Assembly: GCF_001661675.2 (NCBI RefSeq)
Contig: NZ_CP019604.1
Location: forward strand, 124,001 to 188,000
DNA: 64,000 nucleotides
Source: Croceicoccus marinus
GTDB taxonomy: Bacteria > Pseudomonadota > Alphaproteobacteria > Sphingomonadales > Sphingomonadaceae
Direction of reading: 5' to 3'
The translations under genes were made by a program, and so were the position numbers. This document shows, piece by piece, positions 26,831 through 35,688 of this stretch. The notes beneath the pieces are model-generated. The model was not told where the DNA came from and did not search any database. It saw nothing but the letters and a program-made list of their open reading frames with translations. Numbering within the stretch: position 1 is the first letter of the stretch; each line of letters starts with the position of its first letter.

Positions 26831-27718
26831 CTAGGACGGGAAGAACGGGCGCCGCGGCGCGGGCCAATCGCCGGCTTCCATCTCAGCGGCGAGGTCGCGA
26901 GTCCCGAACCGCCTGACTGTCGAAGCCGCCAGGAACTGGACGCCTAGCGCGAGCCTGACGACCTGCAACCGGTTGAGGCCCGCTGGCGCATATCGGCTGG
27001 CAACATAGGGCGGAAGGTGCGCCACAATATCCGTCGCAGTCGCATCGTCCCGGTGTGGAGTTTCGCGCGCCAGTCTCTCCATCAGCTTTTTGAGATCGTG
27101 GCCTGCCGGGCCCTTGAAGGAATTCGGATCGGCGCCGTTCTTGACCAGCGCCGCCTTCAACGAAAGCTCGGCAGTCATACAGATCGGCTGGAGCATAGAA
27201 TCGACGCTGAAGGTCGTAGGAAGCCCATTCGCGGCGTCGGCAAGGTTAGAAGTCGCCATCTGCCAGAGCGTCAGTTCCGGCCCCAAGCTACCCTTAATGT
27301 CATCGAGGCCGTAAGTAAGGTCGGCAACGTCCGCGAACGCGAAACTCGTGCGAGCGGCCATGTCCCGGTCTTCCCGGCACCAGCGCCACCAGTCCTCAAG
27401 GCTTGAAAAGCCCAGCGCGGCCCAGACATTGATCGGGCCTGGGCTGCCGAATACGACAGGCACGACGAATCGCCGAACCTGATCAACCACCGCAACCAGT
27501 CCGACGCCCATGCCTGGCCAGTTATCATCAACTTCGGGAATCATCTCCGCATATGCATCCATGATTCTTTGGACTTCGGGGTTGCCGCCGACGCCCATTA
27601 CGAATGCCGAGCCAAGGATTTCCATCGCCGCGCGGAAGGGACGCTGGTGCAAGTGCAAGCCTTGCTCAGCGTATTTCAGATCGAGCGCACGAAGCGTCTC
27701 CTTGGTCCATCTGCTCAT
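26831..27718 (-). CDS. Hypothetical protein with a HEPN-like segment
   Basis: A 295-residue protein. Residues of about 178-210 read MTAELSLKAALVKNG, then GHDLKKLMERLA. That pattern of an E-L-x-L-K helix followed by GHDL is typical of non-catalytic or divergent HEPN domains that bind nucleotides or RNA. The first 150 residues are hydrophobic in patches and unfamiliar. The start at 27718 (MSRWTKETL) is a clear ATG. It is convergent with the JAB-like gene and sits beside an IS5 element. Function unknown; a role in defence or stress is only suggested by neighbours. Confidence 0.55.
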   Translation of the reverse strand: MSRWTKETLRALDLKYAEQGLHLHQRPFRAAMEILGSAFVMGVGGNPEVQRIMDAYAEMIPEVDDNWPGMGVGLVAVVDQVRRFVVPVVFGSPGPINVWAALGFSSLEDWWRWCREDRDMAARTSFAFADVADLTYGLDDIKGSLGPELTLWQMATSNLADAANGLPTTFSVDSMLQPICMTAELSLKAALVKNGADPNSFKGPAGHDLKKLMERLARETPHRDDATATDIVAHLPPYVASRYAPAGLNRLQVVRLALGVQFLAASTVRRFGTRDLAAEMEAGDWPAPRRPFFPS

Positions 27719-27856
27719 GCCGTGAACATAGGTAAAAAGCCAGATTGTGACATTCGTTTCTGGCGGCGCGAACGCCGCAGTCTAACAACAACGGTAATTC
27801 GGGTTTTCAAATGAAATTACCCGAACTTAAACGCCAGCGCTTACGGCTCAACCTTA

Positions 27857-28811
27857 GAGTCTGATTCAAAACTAACCGACGTGATTTCATAGCCTTGTGA
27901 TGCGGCGCGTGAGGAGCTGGATCGAGGCGATGAACAGCCACGCGGGTTGCCGAGGCGATGGTCTGCTCGAAGTCCTTTGCGAGACGTCGGTTTCGGTTAA
28001 GCCATGCCAGGGTGCGCTCGACAACCCAGCGGCGTGGGAGAACCTCAAAGCCCTTTGCTTTGTCGGACCGTTTGACGATTTCGACGGTCCACTTACCAAC
28101 CCTGCGCAACGCTTGGCGGAGCTTGTCGCCAGCATATCCGCCATCGGCGAAGACATGCCGTAGCCACGGGAAGCGATGGATGATTTCGGCGAGCACCAGC
28201 GGTGCGCCATCACGATCCTGGATGTCGGCGGTGTGGATCACCGCATGAACGAGATTTCCATCGGTGTCGGTGAGGATGTGGCGCTTGCGTCCCTTGATCT
28301 TCTTGCCTGCGTCATAGCCCCGTGAGCCGCCACTTTCCGTGGTTTTGACGCTCTGGCTGTCGATCACTCCGGCGCTTGGCGACGCCTCGCGGCCTACAGC
28401 TTCGCGCCCGATCAGCAACAGGACATGATTGAGCGACAGCCACAGCCTGTTATCACGCCACAGGTAGAACCAGCGTCGCACCGTCGAGACCGGCGGAAAG
28501 CAGGGCGGTAGCATCCGCCATGGCAGTCCGCCCCGCAGCAGATACAGGATCGCTTCGACAATCCGCCGCAGCGGCCACTTGCGAGGGCGGCCAACATGAG
28601 AAGGTGGCGGGAAGAACGGCTCCAGCACCGCCCATTCGGCATCGGTCAAATCACTTGGCAATGCCAGTTCCGCGCGGGCATACAGTGCGCGAGTGGTGTC
28701 GGTCCACATCGTTGATTTCCTTTGGTTCGTTGCAAAACCGCTGAATCAACGACTTGAGTAAGCGTCAAGCTAACCAGCTGATACCACTCAACTTAATTTC
28801 GGATCAGGCTC
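27857..28811 (-). mobile_element. IS5-family insertion sequence
   Basis: A 955-bp element. The ends are imperfect inverted repeats: GAGTCTGATTC at the left, and GAGCCTGATCC when the right end is read inward. TTA is duplicated on both sides (27854-27856 and 28812-28814), as expected for the family. The right-hand TTA is also the complement of the TAA stop codon of the neighbouring helicase gene, so insertion happened exactly at that stop without truncating the protein. Its transposase gene has a late frameshift. Confidence 0.9.
27887..28709 (-). pseudogene. IS5-family transposase with late frameshift
   Basis: A DDE transposase whose first 250 or so residues are intact. It starts MWTDTTRALYARAELALPSDL, has the N-terminal DUF4096-like part (GRPRKWPLRRIVEAIL), and has catalytic positions in VIDSQSVK, FADGGYAGDK and RWVVERTLAW. 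Near 27944-27946 an extra base in a C run (minus strand) shifts the frame. The normal ending AWLFIASIQLLTRRI is then found in another frame stopping at 27887, while the shifted frame runs on past the end of the element to 27807. All DDE residues lie before the shift, so partial activity cannot be excluded. Confidence 0.85.
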
Positions 28812-30635
28812 TTATGTCACAGGGATGAGAAGGACGCAGACATCGTCCTTGGGCGACATGATTGTCGTTCGGATCTTCGCGCGGGTCACGCTGACGCGGA
28901 AATTCTGGCGCGCCTGTGTCATAGGCCCCGCCCTCACATTGCCGCCAACTATCCGATCTGGGTTACGCTTGATCTCACCTTTGAACCGCGTCGGCCAGCC
29001 TTCGAAGATGATGACCTCATCGAACTGCTTACCCTTGGCTTTGTGCATGTTCATCACGACAACACCTGACTCGGGCTTGTGCGCCGTCGCGAAGTGTTCC
29101 TGAACGAATGATTGGCGGGTAATGGCAAGAGCGTTCTCATAGGCGCCGGTATCGCGCCAATCCTGCGAAAGGCTCTGACGGAGCGACGTGCCTCGCTCCA
29201 ATAGGCGAAGGTTGCGGGCTTCTTCGGCAACCTCCACGAGCCGCTTGCAGTCGCCCGTCTCAAGAACTTCGCGAACCATAGTCCAGTCGAAATCTGGCTT
29301 GCCGGTCAACACCACTGCGTTGGCAGCCTGATAAACTGCAAATGTCGACTGCAAGACGCTGTTGCCGGGCGTTGCCTTTCCTTTGGCAAGACAACCGTTC
29401 CACTTCTCCAGCGCAGACCTGAACCGCGCGGCTTCCTTTAGGTCGCCATTCCTGGGAGTGGCGCCGCCCCGTCCTTCGAAGAAGCTGCAAAGCAGGTCGA
29501 CAAAGTCATCGAAGCAGCCGCCATGGCTGCGCTGCTGCAGGAGGAACGCGATCATTTCAGCAGCAAGAATTGGCCCTTCCATATCGACGGCTGCCGAATG
29601 ATCGATCGGTGGCACGTTACCGAACGGCGCACGCAGATTGTCGGACACGAGACGCGTCATGCGCTTGGTGGGAACTAGAATAGCGAGCGACCACTCGCGT
29701 TGACCTAGTGCTAAGAGCCGCTGTCGGGCCTGAAGTACCTGAGCAACAAGCGAGGCGAAAGCTTGATTGGGGTTCGACGCAAACAATTCGAATCCCACGC
29801 CTTGATAGGGTTTGTCGCGAAACTTGCCCGCAAGGAGATGATTGCCGAAGATAGCAATATCGGTGCCCTTGCTGCGGTGATTGTAGCCGGCAAGGTCGTG
29901 CTCCGACGGAGTGAAGGCGGCCTTGAAGTGGTTCAGCCGCTCGGGATCGGCCCCGATAAAATCGAAGATGCGCTGCTCGGGATCGGCCAGTGCGATCAGC
30001 GTGCTGCTCTTCCCGATCGCCTCGACGGCGCGCCATTGCTCGGCACTGGTGTCCTGAAATTCGTCCAGGATGATGAACGGGTACATGGTCGAGACGAGCT
30101 GGCGCACCTTGACCGAACCATGCAGTAGGGTGGCAACGCGTTCGGCGAACAGGTCGAAGCAGACCTTTCCTTCCTCGGTCGCGAGCCGCATGCGTTCAGC
30201 TATTTCCAATGCTGCTTTCTGCGCTTTTTCGTCGTCCGAAAGCTTTGACGGGGCTTTGAAGCCGCTGCGAATCGACGACAATGCGATTGCTTCGTTCGGC
30301 GGTGTCAGGATCGTCATCCGCCGCGGGAACCCGACCAGGTAGCCGTGGGCCTTGAGGATGCGCCAGAAGAACGAGTGATAGGTATCGACCTCGATCCGTA
30401 TCTTTTCCTCCTTGGTTACTGTCCGCTCTTCGTCGATCGCCTCGAAAACGCGCGAGACGGTCGCGCGCGCAAAACTGAGGAAAAGGATGCGCTGCCCAGG
30501 CCGCAGTCTTTCACGCGCAATCTTCGCCGCCTTCAGGATCGACACTGTGGTCTTGCCCGAGCCGGGACCGCCGACGACGAGCTGGGGCCCGTCGGCGGTC
30601 ATCACTTCCTTTTGCGTCGGCGTCAGGTCGACCAT
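28812..30635 (-). CDS. UvrD/PcrA-like helicase, GajB-like partner of an OLD nuclease
   Basis: A 607-residue superfamily 1 helicase. Walker A GGPGSGKTT is at residues 22-30, motif Ia LFLSFARAT follows, Walker B is IILDEFQDTS, then LIALADPEQRIFDFIGA. Motif V is VVVMNMHKAKGKQFDEVII and motif VI VSVTRAK. The gene starts 8 bp after the OLD-family gene on the same strand with a strong AGGGGG site, the same order as gajA-gajB of Gabija antiphage systems. It is somewhat longer than classical GajB (about 500). Its stop codon lies in the target duplication of the adjacent IS5 and is preserved. I infer that it senses or unwinds DNA for the nuclease. Confidence 0.88.
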   Translation of the reverse strand: MVDLTPTQKEVMTADGPQLVVGGPGSGKTTVSILKAAKIARERLRPGQRILFLSFARATVSRVFEAIDEERTVTKEEKIRIEVDTYHSFFWRILKAHGYLVGFPRRMTILTPPNEAIALSSIRSGFKAPSKLSDDEKAQKAALEIAERMRLATEEGKVCFDLFAERVATLLHGSVKVRQLVSTMYPFIILDEFQDTSAEQWRAVEAIGKSSTLIALADPEQRIFDFIGADPERLNHFKAAFTPSEHDLAGYNHRSKGTDIAIFGNHLLAGKFRDKPYQGVGFELFASNPNQAFASLVAQVLQARQRLLALGQREWSLAILVPTKRMTRLVSDNLRAPFGNVPPIDHSAAVDMEGPILAAEMIAFLLQQRSHGGCFDDFVDLLCSFFEGRGGATPRNGDLKEAARFRSALEKWNGCLAKGKATPGNSVLQSTFAVYQAANAVVLTGKPDFDWTMVREVLETGDCKRLVEVAEEARNLRLLERGTSLRQSLSQDWRDTGAYENALAITRQSFVQEHFATAHKPESGVVVMNMHKAKGKQFDEVIIFEGWPTRFKGEIKRNPDRIVGGNVRAGPMTQARQNFRVSVTRAKIRTTIMSPKDDVCVLLIPVT

Positions 30636-30643
30636 GGCGCCCC

Positions 30644-32518
30644 CTAAGCACCGGACCCAATGCCAGTCTGTTCACCATTCCCCGCCAGAGGCGCGGCCGG
30701 TAGCGGAGGCGCAGGCGGCACTGGCGGTGCTGGGGGCGCGACAGGTGCGGGCGGCGGATCACAGATGGCCTTCAATGTTATGCACGCGTCGCGGATCCAA
30801 GATGGAATTTCGGCCTCGGAACACTGCCCCAGAAAATCGGCGATGCCCCAATTTCCCTTAGCCCACCCGAAATACTCTTTGAGTGCCTGCATCAGATTGG
30901 CCTTGGGATCGGGATAATTGCTGAGAATGTGTGGCGGCCAGTCGAGCGCATTCGAGAACCGCTCGAGCGCCTCCTGGGTCGTATTCTTGAGAATCAGATC
31001 CTCGATCCCCTTTTCGTCGTGCATGAAGAGCCGCTCAACCTGGGCTTCGATCGCCGCCTTCGCGGGATCAGTCTGCTTGTCGCATAGCCCGAAAGTCCGT
31101 TTGCCAAGGCCCTTATATAGCCCCGCGAGGTCGGCGATCTGCGACTCGGTCCCTGCATCGATAATGCAGATGCCCAGCGCCTCGATCGAGGCATAGGTTT
31201 CGGGATTAAGCTCGGACAATCGGCGCGCGGCCACGGGGAAGGCGCTGGCCTCGGTCGCCCCCTCAGCAATCAGCACTCGCCGGGATAGAAGACCCTCGCA
31301 GAAGCGTGTGCGGAACTCCTGACGGTAGCGCTTGTGCTTGACGCTATCAGGCAACGCGATCTGCGCCTGGCTCAATTTGCCCGCACTATCCCGTGACATA
31401 ATTACCGTCTCTTCCAGCTTGAACTCCTCGAGGACGTAGGGCGAATGGGACGTGACGATCGACTGCGCTGCCAGCTTGCGCAACTCGTGCACGATCCGCT
31501 TCTGCGCATAGGGCGGAATCGCCGTCTCGACTTCCTCCATCGCGAAAATGACGTTCTGCTTGTCCTCGGCGATCTGCGACAGCATTGCCAAGACCAGCAT
31601 GTTGATCGTGCCGGTACCCTGCCGGAAGAACGGCGCCGCATGAGTACCGTCGCCGGTCGCGATAAAGGCGGTTACGACCTTGCGCAGATGATCGCGCGTC
31701 AGATTCGACACCTTAAGGTGCGGCTTCACGCCCCATTCGCGTGGCACGTATTTCTTTAGCGACTTGTCGATGCTGTCTAGGACGCCGGAAATGCCGAGTG
31801 CCGGATCGCTTGCCACGTCGATTCCGGCGAGCGTTCCGATAGTGCCTTCCCACATCTGTGGCCGGATTTCCTTCAGGCGCAGGATGATGTCGAGGAGGCT
31901 GCCGTGCTCCAGGCTTAGCGCGCGCGACCCCGTGCGCAGCGAGCGCAGGAAGAGAAAGCCGCAGTGTTGCTTGTCTTTCTTGGTGAAGGGCTCGGATTTG
32001 TCGCCTTCGGTCAGGCTTCGCGAATAGAAAGTACTGCCGGTGAAATCGTCTTCCTCCGGGTCATAAGCGCCGATGAAGGTGACACGCAGCGCGGCCTTGA
32101 TGTCCGCTGCATCCACGCCCGCCGGATTGGCATCGGTGAAGAAATTGCCCGTGGCGACGTTGAGCCATTCTACATGCCCGCCGAACCTGGCCTCCTGCTC
32201 TTCGGAAAGGCCAATGATCGTGACTTCAACCCTGATTTTCGGTGCGTCATCGGGGGCCGCGTCCGTCCCCTCATTGGGCTCAGCACCTTCCTCAGGCGCC
32301 GCTGGAGCTACGGCGAGATAGTTGCCCTCGAAAAAATCATGCTCGTCGACTGGCGGGCGTCGACTCAGTCGATCCGGACCCAGCGCAAGGTCTATAGCTT
32401 CGAGGACAGAGGATTTGCCCGTGTTATTGTCGCCGATGAGGACGGCGTGGTCAGGCAGGACCAGCTTCGTAGAACTGATGCCCCGGAAATTATCGATCGA
32501 TACGGCGTAGATCTTCAA
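30644..32518 (-). CDS. OLD-family ATPase/TOPRIM nuclease, GajA-like
   Basis: A 624-residue protein. The N-terminal ABC-type ATPase has Walker A GDNNTGKSS at about 29-37, a signature-like GTGTINML, and Walker B VIFAMEEVE followed by SIVTSHSPYVLEE. The C-terminal TOPRIM domain begins VLIAEGATEASAF near residue 415, with later CIIDAG and a KQTD segment. A Pro/Ala-rich tail fills the last 40 residues and is unusual for the family. The start is TTG at 32516-32518 behind an AGGGGGGGC site; no ATG fits as well. Class 2 OLD nucleases paired with UvrD helicases form Gabija-type defence. The pair is bracketed by IS5 and IS256, which suggests acquisition by transfer. Confidence 0.88.
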   Translation of the reverse strand: MKIYAVSIDNFRGISSTKLVLPDHAVLIGDNNTGKSSVLEAIDLALGPDRLSRRPPVDEHDFFEGNYLAVAPAAPEEGAEPNEGTDAAPDDAPKIRVEVTIIGLSEEQEARFGGHVEWLNVATGNFFTDANPAGVDAADIKAALRVTFIGAYDPEEDDFTGSTFYSRSLTEGDKSEPFTKKDKQHCGFLFLRSLRTGSRALSLEHGSLLDIILRLKEIRPQMWEGTIGTLAGIDVASDPALGISGVLDSIDKSLKKYVPREWGVKPHLKVSNLTRDHLRKVVTAFIATGDGTHAAPFFRQGTGTINMLVLAMLSQIAEDKQNVIFAMEEVETAIPPYAQKRIVHELRKLAAQSIVTSHSPYVLEEFKLEETVIMSRDSAGKLSQAQIALPDSVKHKRYRQEFRTRFCEGLLSRRVLIAEGATEASAFPVAARRLSELNPETYASIEALGICIIDAGTESQIADLAGLYKGLGKRTFGLCDKQTDPAKAAIEAQVERLFMHDEKGIEDLILKNTTQEALERFSNALDWPPHILSNYPDPKANLMQALKEYFGWAKGNWGIADFLGQCSEAEIPSWIRDACITLKAICDPPPAPVAPPAPPVPPAPPLPAAPLAGNGEQTGIGSGA

Positions 32519-32772
32519 CGCAGCCCCCCCTGGCGCAATTCAGTTCTATTGTTTTCTCTACTCACCGCTACCGCCGATTCGACGCGACGTCACCCGCCAT
32601 TCCAGCAAAAAGCACCGCGAAGACGGACGAATGGTACGGTTTTGAAATGCAGCCACTGCGGCCGATCAAATATCTTTAGGAAGCGTCGGTGACGCTGGTG
32701 CGGCTTGGATAGAAAGGCTGATTATCGTCCATTACAATCCCACAGGACACTCTTGGAAAGTCCAAATAGTGA

Positions 32773-32875
32773 GACCTAGGAGAAAGGGCTTAAGCAAATC
32801 CACAAATGGCCGGTGTCAGCGCAACGCGACGATCCCAGTCGCGACGCCGACTGGCAGAAATGTCCCAGACCAAGT
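32773..32875 (-). repeat. Dispersed ~100-bp intergenic repeat, copy B
   Basis: On the minus strand it begins TTGGTCTGGGACATTTCTGC and ends CTTTCTCCTAGGTC, a close match to copy A at 20756-20857. It lies in the gap between the OLD gene and the IS256 element. The remaining gap (32519-33048) has no convincing gene; a small frame near 32926-33261 overlaps the element and is not supported. Confidence 0.7.
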
Positions 32876-33048
32876 CGCTCAGGCGCACCCATTGATCGAT
32901 GAACGTAAGGCAAGTTTTGAAGGCTTCAGCTTGAGCCTCGAACGGCGGCAATGTCGGCGAGAGATGCCAAAGTTTGGTTGATCCCGAACGTCAGCGTACT
33001 GCTTTCCAGAAATGACAGACCGCTATTCCGCGGCCCGCTTCTGGTCGC

Positions 33049-34486
33049 GGGAATGTCCCGCTTTCTGTTGAAACTCGCCTGAGCGGCGGTGCTTTCTGCG
33101 AGGTTATGCGGCGTTCTTGACTTGGTCAATCTGGTCCTTTTGGCGGTGGTCGATAAGGGCCTGCTTGAGAATTGGCAGCTGCTTGTATGCCTTGAGACGC
33201 CGGAAACCCTTCTTGGCTTCGAACATGCCCGCGGCTGTCCAGCGCAAGGCCATCCTGGCATCCCGCCAGCGTTTCACGTTCCGGCAGACCTGTCGGATGA
33301 CGCTGTTCATGGACTCGATGATATTGGTGCTGGCCAGTGAACGCCTGAGTTCAAGCGGCAGCCCCAGCCTGACCACGGTGAGGATTTCGTCGAGCCCCTC
33401 CAGGATCGAGCGCGAGACATCGGGGGCCTCCTGTTCGAAGCGCCGTGCGAGATTGCGGATCAGGCGTTCGGCCTTTTCAGCATCGTCCATCTCCCAGGCC
33501 TGCTTCAAGGCGCGGCGTACAGCGGCATGATGCTTGGGCGCAAGGCGGTCGGTGATGTTGCGCGCCTTGTGGACCTGACAGCGCTGGATGGGAATGTCCG
33601 CCCCGAAGGTCCGACGCAACGCCTTGCTCAGCGCCTTGGCCCCGTCCACGATGAACAGGTAGCAGCCCTCGGGGTTCACTCCACGCTCGATCAGATTATC
33701 GAGCAGGGCTTGCACCGTTGCTGCGTTCTCTGTCGCCCCCTCGACGACACCCAGAGGGTGCTTTTGCCCGGAAGCCTCAATCCCGACAGCGCCGATCATC
33801 AGCAGATGATCGTCCAGATGCAGCCCGTCGATCTGGATGGCGACCAGATCCAGCTCCGACAGATCGGAGGCCATCCATTCATCGAGCTTGGCCTGTGTCA
33901 GCGCCTTGAACCGCCGGGAGACCGCAGAACTGGATAGGCCGCTGCCCGCGTCCGCAGGTACACCGGCCTCGGGCAGCCGAACGGCACGGCCGAATTTGCG
34001 CGTGGCCATGTTCATCACCATCAGGTTCATGGCCCATTGGTCGAGATACCCACCCGCAGCGATCTCCTCCCAACTCGGCAGCGCCATTTCCTTGCCCGTC
34101 GCCTTGCTGCGAACGCGCGGGCGATCGACCTCGATCTTGCCGCCATGAAAGCCCACTTGGGATTTCGTGCGACCCCAACGGTAGCCGGGCTTACCAGGGC
34201 AATGTTCATAGCGATCCCCCGCCAACCGGGCCACGTCTTCGTTCATCATCTGCGTCAGGCTTTCGATGCCCGCCATCAGGCAGAACTGCTCGAAACTCTT
34301 CGTCAGCGCGCCATAGGCGTCCTCGACAAGCGAAGACCCGACAGGCGCGGTGGCCAGGGCACTGGCAGATGTGGTAGTCGTCTTCATGGTGTTGCTTCCT
34401 TTCTTGGTTTGATCACCCCGAGCCTACGGCTCAGGGGAAGCAACGCCACCCTCTTTCAAAGTTTCAACACTCGCCGGGACATCCCC
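33049..34486 (-). mobile_element. IS256-family insertion sequence
   Basis: A complete 1438-bp element. The left end reads GGGAATGTCCCG and the right end, read inward, GGGGATGTCCCG, one mismatch in twelve. The 9-bp sequence TCTGGTCGC is duplicated outside both ends (33040-33048 and 34487-34495). It carries one intact transposase gene. It sits in intergenic DNA between the OLD gene and the HIRAN gene. Confidence 0.92.
33104..34387 (-). CDS. IS256-family (mutator-type) transposase
   Basis: A 427-residue intact transposase. Family features are GRTKSQVGFHGGKIEVDRPRVRSK near residue 70, the first catalytic Asp in VAIQIDGLHLDDH, the second in YLFIVDGAKALSKALRR, and the CxxH-like CQVHKARNITDRL. NIIESMNSVIRQVCRNVKRWRD carries the conserved Glu and the closing block. 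ATG at 34387. No disruption is visible, so the element may be mobile. Confidence 0.95.
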   Translation of the reverse strand: MKTTTTSASALATAPVGSSLVEDAYGALTKSFEQFCLMAGIESLTQMMNEDVARLAGDRYEHCPGKPGYRWGRTKSQVGFHGGKIEVDRPRVRSKATGKEMALPSWEEIAAGGYLDQWAMNLMVMNMATRKFGRAVRLPEAGVPADAGSGLSSSAVSRRFKALTQAKLDEWMASDLSELDLVAIQIDGLHLDDHLLMIGAVGIEASGQKHPLGVVEGATENAATVQALLDNLIERGVNPEGCYLFIVDGAKALSKALRRTFGADIPIQRCQVHKARNITDRLAPKHHAAVRRALKQAWEMDDAEKAERLIRNLARRFEQEAPDVSRSILEGLDEILTVVRLGLPLELRRSLASTNIIESMNSVIRQVCRNVKRWRDARMALRWTAAGMFEAKKGFRRLKAYKQLPILKQALIDHRQKDQIDQVKNAA

Positions 34487-34593
34487 TCTGGTCGCTCGAA
34501 CATTGAGACGAATGTGCCAGAAATGTGCATAACGCTGAAACCACAGATCGGCCGAATTCTCACACCGCGCCCGCCACGAGGGACGGCAGCCCC

Positions 34594-35688
34594 TCACCTG
34601 CGCGAGAAATCCCGCTGCTGAACAGGTTCGCCGCCAAGCTGAACCTCGATAGTCACCTGCGTGAAGCCGCGCTCTCCCTTGTGCAGATGCAGCACCTTGC
34701 TCGAGCAGCTCTTGCCTTCCTGGTGGATCGCACGTCGCAAGAAGCAATCCTTTGGTAGATAACCGAGCGTCTGCCCGTGCGTATCCGTCACCGCAAGGGC
34801 GAGAGCGTCGTAAGGATTGCCCGCTTCGTGCCAGATACGCACCTCGTCACCCACGCCGATGCCGGCCACCGCCGTGCGGTAGTGCTGCTCGCCAACCAGC
34901 GAGACGGGCAACTTCTTCGTCTGGAGCTGGCGCTCCCTCGTTTCGGCCGCGAGACGGTTGCTCTCGCACATCGCCTCCAAGTATTCTGCTGAGGGCTCGC
35001 GGCCGAGCCGCTCCCGTGCCTCCCGCAGCCAGCGTGTCAGGTTGTTCTCATTCGGCCCCGTGGCGGGAAACCGGATGTGGAAGACCTCGATCTCATCGAT
35101 CAGCTCGGCATAGTGCTTCTGCTTTCGCAACAACGTGGCAAGCCGGCGAATTGCCGACTGGTCACACCATCCGATCTGCTTGTTCTCGATATCCGGGGGA
35201 TGGTTGCGCTCGTGCTCGATGAAGCGCGCATTCGCTTCCCGATATCTGGCGATGGCCAGATCCGGATCGCTCTTCTCCAGCTCCCGCGTGGCGGCGACAA
35301 ACGCCTTGATTTCGTCGCCTTGAGTTCGCCATTCGTCGTAGCGCTTCCAATCAATCCTCGGCTCGCTGCGGCCAACATGCCGCTCGGGCCCGAAGCTGCG
35401 CATGGCGACGCCAGGGTAGATCTTCGAGACGGACGGAAGCTTACGGTTGACGCGTAAAAAAATGAGATCGTCGTCGGTGTATACCTGCAGTTCGCGCGCA
35501 TCCACGGTATTGCGGATATAGGCGGCGAACACTTGATCGATCTGCTCGATCTGTTCGCCCGTGAAGTGGTGCTCGAACTTGCAAGAGGAACAGGTGACCA
35601 CCGTCTCGATCGTCAAACCCATCATTGACGTCGAGAAACGATCGCCACAACTGCACGTCAGCGTGACATCAGGGAGAGACTGGCTCAT
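34594..35688 (-). CDS. HIRAN-domain protein with zinc-ribbon-like N-terminus
   Basis: A 364-residue protein. The N-terminus has Cys pairs (CSCG near residue 12 and CSSC near 33), like a small zinc ribbon. The middle is helical and charged. The C-terminal 90 residues form a HIRAN domain: LPVSLVGEQHYRTAVAGIGVGDEVRIWHE, then NPYDALALAVTDTHGQTLGYLP. HIRAN domains bind 3' single-stranded DNA ends, for example in HLTF and stand-alone bacterial proteins. It is monocistronic, next to the IS256 element, with no clear partner. A role in recognising damaged or foreign DNA is plausible but not shown. Confidence 0.78.
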   Translation of the reverse strand: MSQSLPDVTLTCSCGDRFSTSMMGLTIETVVTCSSCKFEHHFTGEQIEQIDQVFAAYIRNTVDARELQVYTDDDLIFLRVNRKLPSVSKIYPGVAMRSFGPERHVGRSEPRIDWKRYDEWRTQGDEIKAFVAATRELEKSDPDLAIARYREANARFIEHERNHPPDIENKQIGWCDQSAIRRLATLLRKQKHYAELIDEIEVFHIRFPATGPNENNLTRWLREARERLGREPSAEYLEAMCESNRLAAETRERQLQTKKLPVSLVGEQHYRTAVAGIGVGDEVRIWHEAGNPYDALALAVTDTHGQTLGYLPKDCFLRRAIHQEGKSCSSKVLHLHKGERGFTQVTIEVQLGGEPVQQRDFSRR

